Source: Tetracentron sinense
Lineage: Eukaryota; Streptophyta; Magnoliopsida; Trochodendrales; Trochodendraceae
Length of the DNA: 64,000 nt
Direction: 5' to 3'
Assembly (NCBI GenBank): GCA_015143295.1
Contig: CM026553.1
Coordinates: forward strand, 2,689,912-2,753,911
Below the pieces are notes generated by a model, which was given only the letters and a program-made list of their open reading frames with translations, was not told the origin of the DNA and did no database searches. The translations under genes were made by a program, and so were the position numbers. Shown piece by piece: positions 1-9,880 of the stretch (the first letter of the stretch is position 1; every line of letters begins with the position of its first letter).

Positions 1-2
1 AT

Positions 3-464
3 CAGTATACATGGCCAACACCACCGATGAGGCCAACTTATGCGCCTCCAGCTCCCCGGCAGTATGTGCCACAGGCACCGCGACCTCAGGCTCTTCCGGC
101 CCCACGGCCTGTTGCACCTCAGACGATGAGGTATACTCCACCTCCGGCCCCTCCGACCTATACACACGAGGTTTGCACTTCGTGCGGCCGAAGGCACCCG
201 GCAGGAGATTGCCGAAGGGCATCGGGTGGATGCTTTCATTGTGGTCGCCAGGGCCATACTATCAGGGATTGCCCCAGTCGGCATTTACCAGGCCAGTCTC
301 AGGGGATTAGGCCACCAGCACGCCCAGCAGGATCATATCAAGCGTCATCTCAGACTACCCGGTCTACACCTCAGTCTCGCCAGGCAAACCAGGGGCTAGT
401 TTTTGCCTTAATAGAGGGTGATGCACTTGCATCTGACGATGTAGTGCAAGGTACGCAGTTGTAG
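3..464 (+). CDS. gag: T1 Gag C-terminus with two zinc knuckles (5' truncated)
   Basis: The frame is open from the window edge. It encodes a Pro/Ala/Gln-rich linker and then two CCHC-type knuckles: one spaced C-x2-C-x3-H-x4-C (about 171-209) and a canonical C-x2-C-x4-H-x4-C (about 228-269). These belong to the nucleocapsid part of Gag and bind RNA during particle assembly. Read without splicing, the frame ends at TAG 462-464, five codons past a consensus donor at 450/451. With splicing at that donor it continues into Pol in frame. The capsid part and the start codon lie outside the window. Confidence 0.9.
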   Translation, partial: QYTWPTPPMRPTYAPPAPRQYVPQAPRPQALPAPRPVAPQTMRYTPPPAPPTYTHEVCTSCGRRHPAGDCRRASGGCFHCGRQGHTIRDCPSRHLPGQSQGIRPPARPAGSYQASSQTTRSTPQSRQANQGLVFALIEGDALASDDVVQGTQL

Positions 465-598
465 CTTATTTAATTATCCGTAAATTAAACTGTTAAGTAT
501 TAATTGATTGTGTACGTACTTGGCATGTTATATATGTATATATACCTACATGTATACACTGTTGATGCATGGATTAACTCCGCTAGTCAAAATTTCAG
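451..598 (+). other. T1 predicted spliceosomal intron between gag and protease (148 bp)
   Basis: GT at 451 follows CAAG and AG ends at 598. It is AT-rich, with a possible branch point (TTAAC) upstream of TTTCAG. Removing it joins the gag and Pol frames inside one glycine codon (phase 1). The same intron position recurs in T2, T4 and T5. There is no transcript evidence here. Confidence 0.75.
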
Positions 599-3500
599 GA
601 ACCCTACTAGTCAATGAGTATTTGGCTCGAGTGTTGATTGATACCGGGTCTACTCATTCATTTGTCTCGCCGAGTTTTTCAGAAGGCTTTTCTTTAGAGC
701 CAAGTCAGCTAGAACCGGAGTTAGCCATTTCGACTCCTCTCGGCAAAACAGTATTGGCAAATAAAGTGTATAGAAATAGTGTGGTCCAAGTTGGAAGCCA
801 CGAGTTGGCGGTTGATCTCATCGTCCTGGGATTCCAAGACTTTGATGTTATATTGGGAATGGATTGGTTAGCAGCACATCATGGGCATGTAGCTTGCTTT
901 GAGAAGATGGTACTCTTCAAGCCGGTAGAAGGAAAACCATTTCACTTTCGGGGGTTAAAAAGTAGAGATATCGCTCGTTTTGCGGCATTGAGCTTAGCGA
1001 ACCTCGAGGCAAAGGACTCTTCGACTATTCCGGTCGTGAGTAAATTCCTGGATGTATTTCCAGAGGAGTTGCCAGGATTACCTCCAGACAGGGAGATTGA
1101 GTTTGTGATTGAGCTTACACCAGGCATAGCTCCCATCTCTCGGGCTCCGTATAGAATGGCCCCGGTAGAACTCAAGGAGTTGAAGACTCAGTTGGAGGAA
1201 TTACAAGGCCTTGGTTTCATTCGAACAAGTGTCTCACCGTGGGGTGCCCCAGTGTTGTTTGTTAAGAAGAAAGATGGTTCGATGCGGATGTGCGTCGATT
1301 ACCGGCAATTGAACAAGGTCACTATAAAGAATAGGTATCCATTGCCTAGAATTGATGATTTGTTCGATCAGTTGAAGGGAGCGAGATTTTTCTCAAAGAT
1401 AGACCTTCGATCGGGTTATCACCAGTTGAAGATTAAGGTGGAAGATGTTCCCAAAACTGCTTTCAGGACTCGGTATGGACACTACGAGTTCTTGGTGATG
1501 CCTTTTGGACTCACGAACGCGCCGGCAGCCTTTATGGATTTGATGAACCGGGTGTTCCGGCTATATCTTGATAGGTACGTGATTGTATTTGTTGATGACA
1601 TTTTGGTCTATTCCCAGACACGGGAAAATCACACATGCGACCTACGCCTTGCTTTGGAAATGCTAAGAGAGCACAAGCTATACACCAAACTTAGCAAGTG
1701 TGAGTTTTGGTTGGAAGAGGTGGCATTCCTAGGCCACGTTGTTTCTGCAGAAGGTATCTCGGTAGATCCAAAGAAGATCGAAGCAGTTATGAGTTGGGCG
1801 AGGCCCAAGAGTGTTACCGAGATACGCAGCTTTCTTGGGTTGGCAGGCTCCTACAGGAGATTCGTAGAGGGTTTCTCTAGCCTTGCAGCACCGCTCACTT
1901 ACCTGACAAGGAAGAACGCCAAGTTTGTATGGAGTGATAAGTGCGAGATCAGTTTCACGGAACTGAAGAAGAGGCTTACTACAGCCCCTGTCCTTACTGT
2001 GCCATCTGGACCTAATGGGTATGAGGTGTATAGTGATGCCTCACATGTTGGACTTGGGTGTGTACTCATGCAGCACAAGAAAGTCATTGCCTATGCATCA
2101 AGGCAATTGAAGGAGCATGAGAAGAATTATCCCACGCACGACTTGGAGCTTGCGGCGGTCGTGTTTGCACTTAAGATTTGGCGTCATTACCTTTATGGGG
2201 TGGAGTTTTATGTGTTTACCGATCACAAGAGTCTCATGTATCTCTTTTCCCAAAAGGAGCTGAATCTAAGGCAACGGCGTTGGATGGAATTTTTGAAAGA
2301 CTATGATTGTACCATTCAATACCACCCGGGTAAAGCAAATGTAGTGGCTTATGCTTTGAGTAGAAGACCTCCGGGGTTATTAGCATGCATGTTAGTGCAG
2401 GAATGGAAGCTACTTGAAGACTTGGAAAATCTGGACATTAGTGTGAATGACTCTGTCCGTAGTCCTATCTTGGCAAATGTCATGGTTCGGCCATACATTA
2501 TAGATTTGATCCAAGAATACCAAGCCACGGATGCTGAATTGTTGGCTTATCAGGACAAGGAAGTTGCTAAGGGTAGTGAGGACTTCTCTCTCACTAGCCA
2601 AGGTGCTATAACATTCAAGGGAAGGCTGTGTGTCCCAGCCAATGCAGATCTTCGGAGGGAGATTATGGATGAAGCCCACCGGGCAAAGTACACTGTGCAT
2701 CCAGGGGGTACGAAGATGTACCGAAACCTCAAGAGTCACTTTTGGTGGCGGAATATGAAGAGGGATGTTGCAGAATATGTGGAACGGTGCTTAGTGTGCC
2801 AACAGGTGAAAGCAGAACACATGCGACCCGCCGGTCTATTGCATTCTCTTCCTATTCCCGAGTGGAAATGGGAGAACATATCCATGGATTTCATAGTTGG
2901 CTTGCCAAAAACGGCAAGGGGCTCAGATGCGATTTGGGTTGTAGTGGATCGTCTGACAAAGTCCGCACATTTCTTACCCTATCGAACTACTTTCAACTCT
3001 AGTCAGTTAGCCGCTTTGTACATCAAGGAAGTGGTGAGGTTGCACGGAGTGCCCGTCAGTATTGTGTCGGATCGGGATCCAAGATTCACGTCAAGATTTT
3101 GGAAAAGTTTCCAAGAGGCTATGGGTTCCCGACTTGATTTCAGCACCGCTTTTCATCCACAGACGGATGGACAAACCGAGAGAGTGAACCAAGTCATTGA
3201 AGACATGCTTCGGGCTTGGATGTTGGATTTCAGAGGCAGTTGGGAAGAGCACTTGCCTTTGGTTGAATTCGCCTATAATAACAGCTATCAGGCAAGTATC
3301 CAAATAGCACCATTTGAGGCCTTGTATGGGCGAAGTTGTAGGTCTCCTCTCTATTGGGATGAGGTAGGAGAAAGGAAAGTACTTGGTCCGGAGTTGATTG
3401 AGCAAACTGCGAACACAGTTAAGATCATTCAGGATCGATTGAAAGCCGCTCAAGATCGCCAGAAAAGTTATGCGGACACGCGCCGTAGGGACTTGGAATT

Positions 3501-3924
3501 TCAAGTAGGGGATCAAGTTTTTGTGAAAGTATCTCCTAGCAAAGGGATCATGAGATTTGGCAAGCGAGGCAAGCTCAGTCCTCGGTATGTTGGGCCTTTT
3601 GAGATTATCACGTGAGTTGGTGAGGTTGCTTACAGGGTAGCTCTCCCACCTCACATGGCCGCAGTTCACAACGCCTTCCATGTGTCTATGCTTCGGAAGT
3701 ACATTACGGATCCTTCGCATGTCATAGACTTGGAACCGTTGGAGATTCGAGAGGACCTCACCTTGATTGAAAAGCCGGTTCAGATTTTGGATCGAAGAGA
3801 TCAAGTGCTTCGCAACAAGACAATCCCTTTGGTTCTTATGCAATGGCAACACCATGCTCGGGAAGAAGCTACATGGGAGCGTGAAGCCGAAGTCAAAGCG
3901 AAGTACCCAGAATTATTTGAATGA
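599..3924 (+). pseudogene. pol: T1 Pol polyprotein: protease, RT, RNase H, integrase, chromodomain; one stop
   Basis: Order: aspartic protease (D-T-G at 640-648, then an ILGMDWL motif); reverse transcriptase with FVDD at 1588-1599; RNase H with a YSDAS motif near 2030; integrase with an HHCC zinc domain (about 2670-2800) and the DDE core, including MDFIVG and SDRDPRF; a GPY/F module; and a C-terminal chromodomain-like region ending EATWE...YPELFE (about 3775-3921). Such proteins copy element RNA to DNA and insert it, and the chromodomain can steer integration to chromatin. The single visible break is TGA at 3613-3615, where T3 has CGG, so it looks like decay of a CpG arginine codon. It cuts off GPY/F and the chromodomain; the frame is open again to 3924. 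This is the least damaged full Pol in the window. Confidence 0.93.
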
Positions 3925-3988
3925 GTTTTTGTATAAGTTTGTATATGACTTGTAATTTTCTTTTTGGTTTGTAATGCAAGTAGCGTCT

Positions 3989-4025
3989 AAATTTCGAGGA
4001 CGAAATTTTTGTAAGGGGGGGAGGA
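3989..4025 (+). promoter_or_regulatory. T1 pre-PPT inverted repeat and polypurine tract
   Basis: A perfect 8-bp stem (AAATTTCG/CGAAATTT, loop AGGA, 3989-4008) precedes the purine run 4013-4025 that abuts the LTR. The purine tract primes plus-strand DNA synthesis. The same stem recurs at 24790-24809 and 46221-46240, and in decayed form at 52315-52334. Confidence 0.9.
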
Positions 4026-4237
4026 TGTAGAGCCCCGGACCTTTTCACATTTAATGCATGACACTTTTATAGCCATTTTGCCTTTAAAGTAGTACAATTA
4101 ATAAATAAGGAAGAAATTGAAAATTCCGAAAGGTCAGAAATGTTCATTTTCGAAGTACGAACCCAACGCAAGTTGAATCATCAAAATCGGACGAACGAGT
4201 CAAAAGTTATGGCCAAAACAGTTTGGACCTGCAGACC

Positions 4238-4421
4238 ACCGATCGCTCGGTCCATGGAGCGATCGATCGGTCCAAAACCGATCGCTCGGAGGCTATCGAC
4301 TGGTCAAGATTTTTGTATGGGGAAATTTTCCAGAGAGTGAAATTTTAACCAATATCTCGATTATGAAACCGATCGATCGTTAGGCAACCGATCGATCGGT
4401 CATTAACACCGATCGCTCGGT
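4238..4421 (+). repeat. T1 U3 palindrome cassette (ACCGATCGMTCGGT)
   Basis: About six copies of ACCGATCGCTCGGT / ACCGATCGATCGGT-like palindromes, spaced irregularly between the conserved block ending TTATGGCC and the TTTTTGCAGAAATTCAGTAAGG-like block. Equivalent cassettes occur in every LTR here that keeps its U3. Confidence 0.9.
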
Positions 4422-4737
4422 ACTCGCATTTTTGCAGAAATTTCAGTAAGGGTATTATGGTCTTTTGGTCGGTTCACTCTTACCTTAAGAGTTTAACCCG
4501 AGCCTTTAGGGCTCATTCTCAACACTTAGAAGATTTGGGGGATTAGAAGAGAGGAGAAAGGGTTTCCTAAGCTAGGGTTTTGCTTTTGGAGAAGAATCAA
4601 AGGGGTTTTGAGACCCTAGATCACTTCAAGTCCGGCTTTTCTCCAAGATCACGGCTCAAGCACCCGTGGAGAGTGTTCCCCAAGCTAGGGCAGCACCTCA
4701 CGGTCGTTTTTGGAAGGGGTTTCTTCCTCATTTCTTC

Positions 4738-4748
4738 AAGGTCGGTAC
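4738..4748 (+). other. T1 LTR leader splice donor (AAG|GTCGGTAC)
   Basis: AAG|GTCGGTAC matches the plant 5' splice consensus. It is conserved at the same LTR position in T2 (18111/18112 and 25612/25613), T3 (43024/43025), T4 (first intron base 51602, minus), T5 (58383/58384), S2 (11012/11013, GTAAGTAC) and S3 (first intron base 32328, minus). The roughly 250 bp upstream in this copy contain no ATG. Confidence 0.6.
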
Positions 4749-5763
4749 TTCTTGCTACCCTCCTAGTTATAGTTCCTTCTTTTACTTTATTTATCTTTGT
4801 TTGCTTTCATTTACACATGTGCTATGAGATGGATGGGTGTGAATGGTGAATGGAGACGGAATTGGCGATTGGATGCCGTGTGAAATGATGTGATGAATGA
4901 AATGGGGAGGGCATTGTATCCATAATGAACAAACACGTATGATGTGAGCATAACCCACCTAGAAAAGCATGTTGTAGGGTTAATAAATAATGAATGCACC
5001 ATGTTTGATGAAATGCCAAGGTGAATGAAATGAATAATAAATTAAGAAATTGCATGTTTAAGATTTATGGAAATTGCTAGGGTCATGATAGTGTGATTAT
5101 TCGCTTTCCCTAAATGATACGAATACTAAATTGCTCAAATCATTGATGTTATGTGTTATGAATTACTCAAATGCCATATTTAATTCCAAATGCAAGTATG
5201 CACACGACCTCACTAGCACGCATATATGACATGATTTACCGAGGTTTTCAAGAATGGGATTTAGAGGTGGGGCATATCCTACGATATGTTTTACCTCGCT
5301 TTTGGCAAGGACAAGACAATCATGCATTTTCATAAGAAGGGTCTCCCTTCCCTCGCAAGTGCATCTCACAAGGACATCTCACAAGTGAATCTCACAAGTG
5401 GAAGGACAAGCATGAGCATTCTAGGAAGAAGGGTCTCCCTTCCCTCACAAGTAGATTACTTTTCAGAACAAGCAAGCATGATACACGCATGATACAAGCA
5501 TGACACGCATGACACGGTAGACAAGGTTTCAAGCATAAAAAGGGTAATTTCAGTCAAGTCAAGTGCACAAGATTTCAAGGGTTTTACTGGCTTTTATGAT
5601 TGCAAACATGATGAATTATATTGCTTTACTTTATTGTCATGATATGAATCATTCCTGCTTTATATGCATGAATTTTTCCTGCTTTATGTATGCTATACGT
5701 ATGCTATGACGGTTGGTTAGTGCTTGGTACCCGCTGAGTATTCCATGCTCAGCCGTACTTCTT

Positions 5764-5883
5764 ATGTCGGCAGGTTCTGAGGGAGCTACTGCTCCATTTG
5801 ATGTTTGTGCTCCTGGTCCATGGGTGGAGGAGGAGTACGTCGAGGAGCCTTTGGAGGAACCTCCCGTAGAGGGTTATCAGTAG
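5764..5883 (+). CDS. LTR small ORF (T1), 39 aa, MSAG/PWVEEEY family
   Basis: Starts ATG-TCG-GCA-GGT and ends TAG. The product is acidic, with the MSAG start, PFDVC, PWVEEEY and a Glu/Pro-rich tail. Homologous ORFs with the same start and core occur in all other LTRs here that retain this region, and synonymous third-position changes dominate (Val as GTG/GTC/GTT, Tyr as TAC/TAT, Glu as GAG/GAA). Hairpin 5734-5752 precedes it. It lies in the LTR upstream of gag, so in a full transcript it would act as an upstream ORF. No known domain is recognised and no function is assigned. AG|GT inside its fourth codon could alternatively be a splice acceptor. Confidence 0.65.
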   Translation: MSAGSEGATAPFDVCAPGPWVEEEYVEEPLEEPPVEGYQ

Positions 5884-5947
5884 GTGGTGTTAGATTCTGA
5901 GTGGATTAGTTGTGGGTGAGCATGAGTGATTATATCCATGTATTTTG

Positions 5948-5961
5948 GCGGGCATGTCCGC
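5948..5961 (+). promoter_or_regulatory. T1 LTR downstream hairpin (GCGGGCATGTCCGC)
   Basis: Stem GCGG/CCGC. The T2, T4 and T5 LTRs have GTGG/CCAC at the same place, so one base pair changes on both sides. It follows the small ORF in every LTR that keeps this part. Confidence 0.6.
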
Positions 5962-6763
5962 ACTTTCCTTGTTTTGATTTCTTTGTATTAAACTTGGACC
6001 ATGTGTATATACTTAGAGGTTGTTAGACTTCCGCTGTGTTTTATAGTTATGTTTCCGCTGTCATCCTCTATTGTATATGCTCTATGGGTTTTTGCAGGTT
6101 GGTTTGTCAAGCATGTCATGTAAGCCATGATTAGTCGTCCAAAGTTCACTCTAACTCATAGGGTGGGTTTTGGGTCGCGACAAACACAATATTCATTTAA
6201 CTTAATTTCTTGATAATCAAAAGCACCATACTAATATTTATCATTCTTAGACATTTCAACAAACATCTAGAGTGCGTTAATTATGGATACTTTGCCATTT
6301 CCCATTCTTAACATTTCATCACACCATCATCCATCCACACAACCCAAACATACTCCATATCCATACATTCATCCCAATCCTCCATAGTATTTCCCTTCCT
6401 CCGTTCAATCCATCCATAGTATAAATCAATTTTCATCTCTAGTAAGCTTAATCCATATATAATTAGGGAAAACAAATCAAATTATCATTTCTATCATTCA
6501 TATTAAACTAATATTCATCAAACTTCATTGATAGAGTTGAGTTAGGGAGTTTATTGACCTTAGGAATCCTTCCCTTGGATTGAAAACGCTCCCGAGGTGA
6601 TTTGAGGAAGCTTTGAGGACGATCACCAAGCTTTCCTCTCAATCTTCTAGCAATCTCCTTCTTCTTCAAGCAACCCCTCTCTCAAAACCCTAGGTTTTTT
6701 CCTCCTTTTTTCCAAATTAGGTTAGAAATAGGTAGAGTATTTTAATATCTCGAGTAGGACCCC

Positions 6764-6773
6764 CTATTTATAG
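6764..6773 (-). promoter_or_regulatory. S1 LTR TATA box
   Basis: CTATAAATAG on the minus strand, downstream of the U3 palindrome cassette. It sits at the same LTR position as the S2 box (10780-10789) and the T5 box (58216-58223). Confidence 0.7.
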
Positions 6774-6837
6774 CCCCAAGGGTTGGGAACAAAAAGACCT
6801 AAAAGTCCTTACTAAAATTCTATCAAAAACTCGAAAG

Positions 6838-7023
6838 ACCGATCGATCGGTGGTTATGACCGAGCGATCGGTCACCTACCGATCGATCAGTGTTTATGAC
6901 CGTGCGATCAGTCAAAAAAACTCTCTCTGGAAAATTTCTCCATACAAAATTTTGGACCAGTCGATAGCTACCGATCGATCGGTTTTGGACCGATCGATCG
7001 CTACTTCTGACCGAGCGATCGGT
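6838..7023 (-). repeat. S1 U3 palindrome cassette
   Basis: ACCGATCGATCGGT and ACCGAGCGATCGGT-type palindromes at the cassette position of the LTR. Several copies carry single-base changes. Confidence 0.85.
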
Positions 7024-7531
7024 GTTCTGCAGATTTTTGACCCGTTTTACTATTTCGGCCATAACTTTTGACTCGATCGTCAGATTTCGACGATTCAACT
7101 TGCGTTTGATTTATCTTTCAAAAAGGAACATTTTTGTTATTTTAAAATTTCCAAATTCCACTTTCATTATGGACTAAAAACTCCCCAAAGTTGACTGATC
7201 TGCAATTCCATCAGACAAAACCTCAGAAAACCCATTTTTGACTTAGCTTAGACTAAAAATAAGGAAAAACGTTAAACATGAACCTCGAAGAGGGTTCCAA
7301 TAGCTTTCTAATGGTTCAAGACTCACTCAATTCCAATAAACGGTGTCAAAACTAGAACTTCCTAAAGTTTAGAGTGTGATATGACATTCCTGAACTAGAA
7401 GTTTGATTAAACCTTAATCACACTACACCCATTAGATATACAATACAATAAACATTAAAACATCACAAGGACTATAATACCCCTAATGCAATGCAATAAA
7501 AACATGAAAAAAAGATTCGGGTCTCTACACT

Positions 7532-9500
7532 CTTATCTTCTGTAATAGCAGTGCTTGCAGCATACAGAATATTTGTGATTTTCTCTTAAAATATGAAGAT
7601 TCCTCAAGGCAGAAAATAAATAAGGATAAAAGCTCTCTCTATGGCTCAGATAGTCTCTCTTCTGCAAGAAAAAGGTCCATATCTTCCAGAACTGGTTTCA
7701 AATTTAAGCAATTTCCTTTCAATTACTTGGGAATCCCTTTGCTTAAAGGTTGTCAGAAATTAATTTATTATCTCCCCATCATTGAGAAGATTCAAAGTTG
7801 TGTAGTAGGGTGGTCTGGAAAATTATTATTGATTGGAGGCCGATTAATTCTTATTAAGCACTTTCTATCATCTATCCGGCTCATATTCTTTCTACTATCT
7901 TGATTCCTACTGGTATAGCAAATAAAATTGAGAAAATTATGGCTAACTTTTTTTGGAATAATTCGGAGATGAATAAACATTGTCATTGGGTTAAGTGGAA
8001 GAAAGTTTCTTTACCATATATGGAAGGAGGTTTGGGTCTTATGAAAATTTCAGAAACTACCAAGGCTTTTCGGTTTAAACAAGCTTGGATGATTTATACT
8101 TCCTTCTAATCTTTGGGTGAGGTTTTTTAATGCTAAATATAAATTAGATCATGTGTGCAATGCTTTACCTACCCGCGGTTCTTCTAAACTCTAGATTGAC
8201 ATTTTTGAAGTCTTTCATATGATGCTACCCAAAACTTCGGTTCTCCTTAGGAATGGGACCAAAATTAATTTCTGGTTTGATAGATGGATCAAGGATGAGC
8301 CTCTTATATCTATTGTTCTCGGGATCCCTCAATCTAATCCAACTATTTCTCAGCTTCTTAATGTGAATAGTGATTGGAATCTTTCTCAGGTGAGTCATCT
8401 TATCCCTCTTCATGTCATTAATACAATTAAAGACGGTAATTTTTCTATCTCGAATACAAAGGAAAAATTTGTTTGGACTCCCTCATCTACGGGGATTTTT
8501 TCTGTGAAGACTGCATGGGAATATTTAAGGGACAAAGGTATTGAGATTGATTGGTATAAACATGTTTGGCATCAGATTGTTCCTACTAAAATCAGAATTT
8601 TCTATTGGAAAATTATGAATTGTGTTATTCCTACAGATTTGACAGTCCAAAATATAGGCATTCCTCTGGTTAGTAAATGCCACTATTGCAATTCCTCTTG
8701 GTTGGAATCTTCTAATTATCTGTTGAATTCTAGTGAGCTTGCTTCCTCAGTGTGGTTCTATTTTTCATCATGGAGCGCCATTTATTTTAGCAAGTTTGAT
8801 TCTATCCAAAGTACCTTGAAAAGGTGGTATAGAGTGGCTTCAGCTGGGAAGAATGACCTATTCACTCTTTTGCCGGCTCTGATTGTTTGGGAAATTTGGA
8901 TAGAGAGATGTAGGAGGAAGTATGATTCTAAAAAGCGATATGCCAGTTCTCTTATTCATGCTATTACTAAAACAGTTAGTGAGATACATTACTTGAATGA
9001 TAATTTGCATTTTGATCTATCTCCTTTATTCCCTTCGTCTAACCCTACTATCAGCAAATTCAGAATGATGCTGGTGAAATGGACTTTTCCTCCTCATGCT
9101 AAATTTAAGTTAAACATTTATGGTGCTTCCAAAGGCAATCCAGGTAATGCTAGGGGGGCGGGGTATCATTAGAGACCATAAAGGTAATTTTGTTCCTGGT
9201 TTTTTTGCTACTTGTGGTTGTTGCTCCAATTTTATTGCAGAAACTAGAGCCCTTCTGGATGGTTTAAGTCTATGTAAGAGACTTCACCTTTGCAATGTGA
9301 TCATCGAATCTGATTCCAAGTGCTTAGTTGAAGAATGGAATGGTAGAGCTTTGAAGACCTAGAAATCTTGGGATTGGAATAAGAAAATCAAGATATTATT
9401 ATCTGATGGTCACTCTCTAAATCACATCTTTTGAGAAGCTAATTCTGTGGCTGATGCTCTTACTAATATTGAATGTTCCTCTCTTGCTTGGGGTTCTTGA
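7532..9500 (+). pseudogene. LINE ORF2 remnant: end of RT, zf-RVT, RNase H
   Basis: It opens with LIFCNSS, just after where the catalytic Asp-Asp of a LINE RT would be, then NYLGIPLLKG and GWSGKLL...GGRLILIK, all typical of plant LINE RT C-termini. A frame change near 7880 is followed by WKKVSLP...GGLGLM. The frame at 8219-9172 carries FWFDRWI, FVWTPSSTGIFSVKTAW and a C/H zinc-binding stretch, then an RNase H-like domain (KFKLNIYGASKGNPG) continuing in another frame at 9120-9362. The usual catalytic D of DGA is Y here. Stops occur near 9361 and 9433. This would be the enzyme of target-primed reverse transcription, now inactive. Confidence 0.85.
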
Positions 9501-9660
9501 CCTTGCATGATGTTTTTCCAAGCAAAATTAAAGTACTTATTTAGTTGGATAAAGAATGTTTAGGTAGTCTCAGAAAAGTTCGAATTTAAGATTGTTTATT
9601 TTTAGTTGCTTATTTTTGCCAGTTGAGGCTTTTTCTCCCCACCTTGTGTCTATAGGGGTA

Positions 9661-9880
9661 AGGTTTTATGTCCCCCATATAGTGTTTGTAGGGGTATGAT
9701 GTGTGTCCCCTTTTTGTGTTGGTCGGGGTAAGGTTTTATGTCCCCCCTATAGTGTTTGTAGGGGTATGATGTGTGTCCCCTTTTTGTGTTGGTCGGGGTA
9801 AGGTTTTATGTCTCCCCCTTGTTTTGTGTCTGTAGGGGTAAGGTTTTATGTCCCCCCCTTTTATATTTTTATTTAATAAA
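9661..9880 (+). repeat. LINE 3' UTR tandem repeat (about 70 bp)
   Basis: AGGTTTTATGT recurs at 9661, 9731, 9801 and 9841, with GTAGGGGTATGATGTG between the first units. Two units of 70 bp are near identical, followed by a shorter derivative. Confidence 0.85.

Larger units (their letters stand above)
1..6182 (+). mobile_element. T1: Ty3-gypsy chromovirus (Tekay/Del-like), 3' part
   Basis: The left edge of the window cuts this element inside gag. What remains, in order, is the gag end, a short intron, Pol (protease, RT, RNase H, integrase, chromodomain), the polypurine tract and a complete 3' LTR starting TGTAGAGCCCC and ending TCGCGACA. The order integrase-before-chromodomain after RT places it in Ty3-gypsy chromoviruses. 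It appears to sit inside reversed LTR S1, which continues directly downstream. The 5' LTR and its target duplication lie outside the window. Confidence 0.95.
4026..6182 (+). repeat. T1 3' LTR (2157 bp)
   Basis: Starts TG (TGTAGAGCCCC) right after the polypurine tract and ends CA (GGTCGCGACA). Order inside: conserved U3 block, palindromic repeat cassette (4238-4421), ATG-poor leader, donor-like AAG|GTCGGTAC (4738-4748), diverged spacer with short repeats, hairpin 5734-5752, small ORF 5764-5883, second hairpin 5948-5961, tail. The following AACAC may be the target duplication, but its partner is outside the window. Confidence 0.93.
6183..7529 (-). repeat. S1: reversed chromovirus LTR, 5' part
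   Basis: Read on the minus strand it begins TGTAGAGACCCG at 7529 and runs through U3, the palindrome cassette (6838-7023), a TATA box and leader into the spacer, where T1 interrupts it at 6182/6183. Its U3 aligns with S2 (shared blocks around TTCTAGTTTTG and CTTGAACCATTA), so both are one family. The other end is outside the window. It abuts LINE reverse transcriptase sequence at 7530 and so appears to have inserted into the LINE. Confidence 0.8.

Noticed and set aside
3091..3855. Long antisense frame of 254 codons opposite T1 integrase (and a twin at 45324-46088)
   Set aside because: Shadow of the conserved sense Pol frame; it appears wherever this region is intact and has no independent signal.
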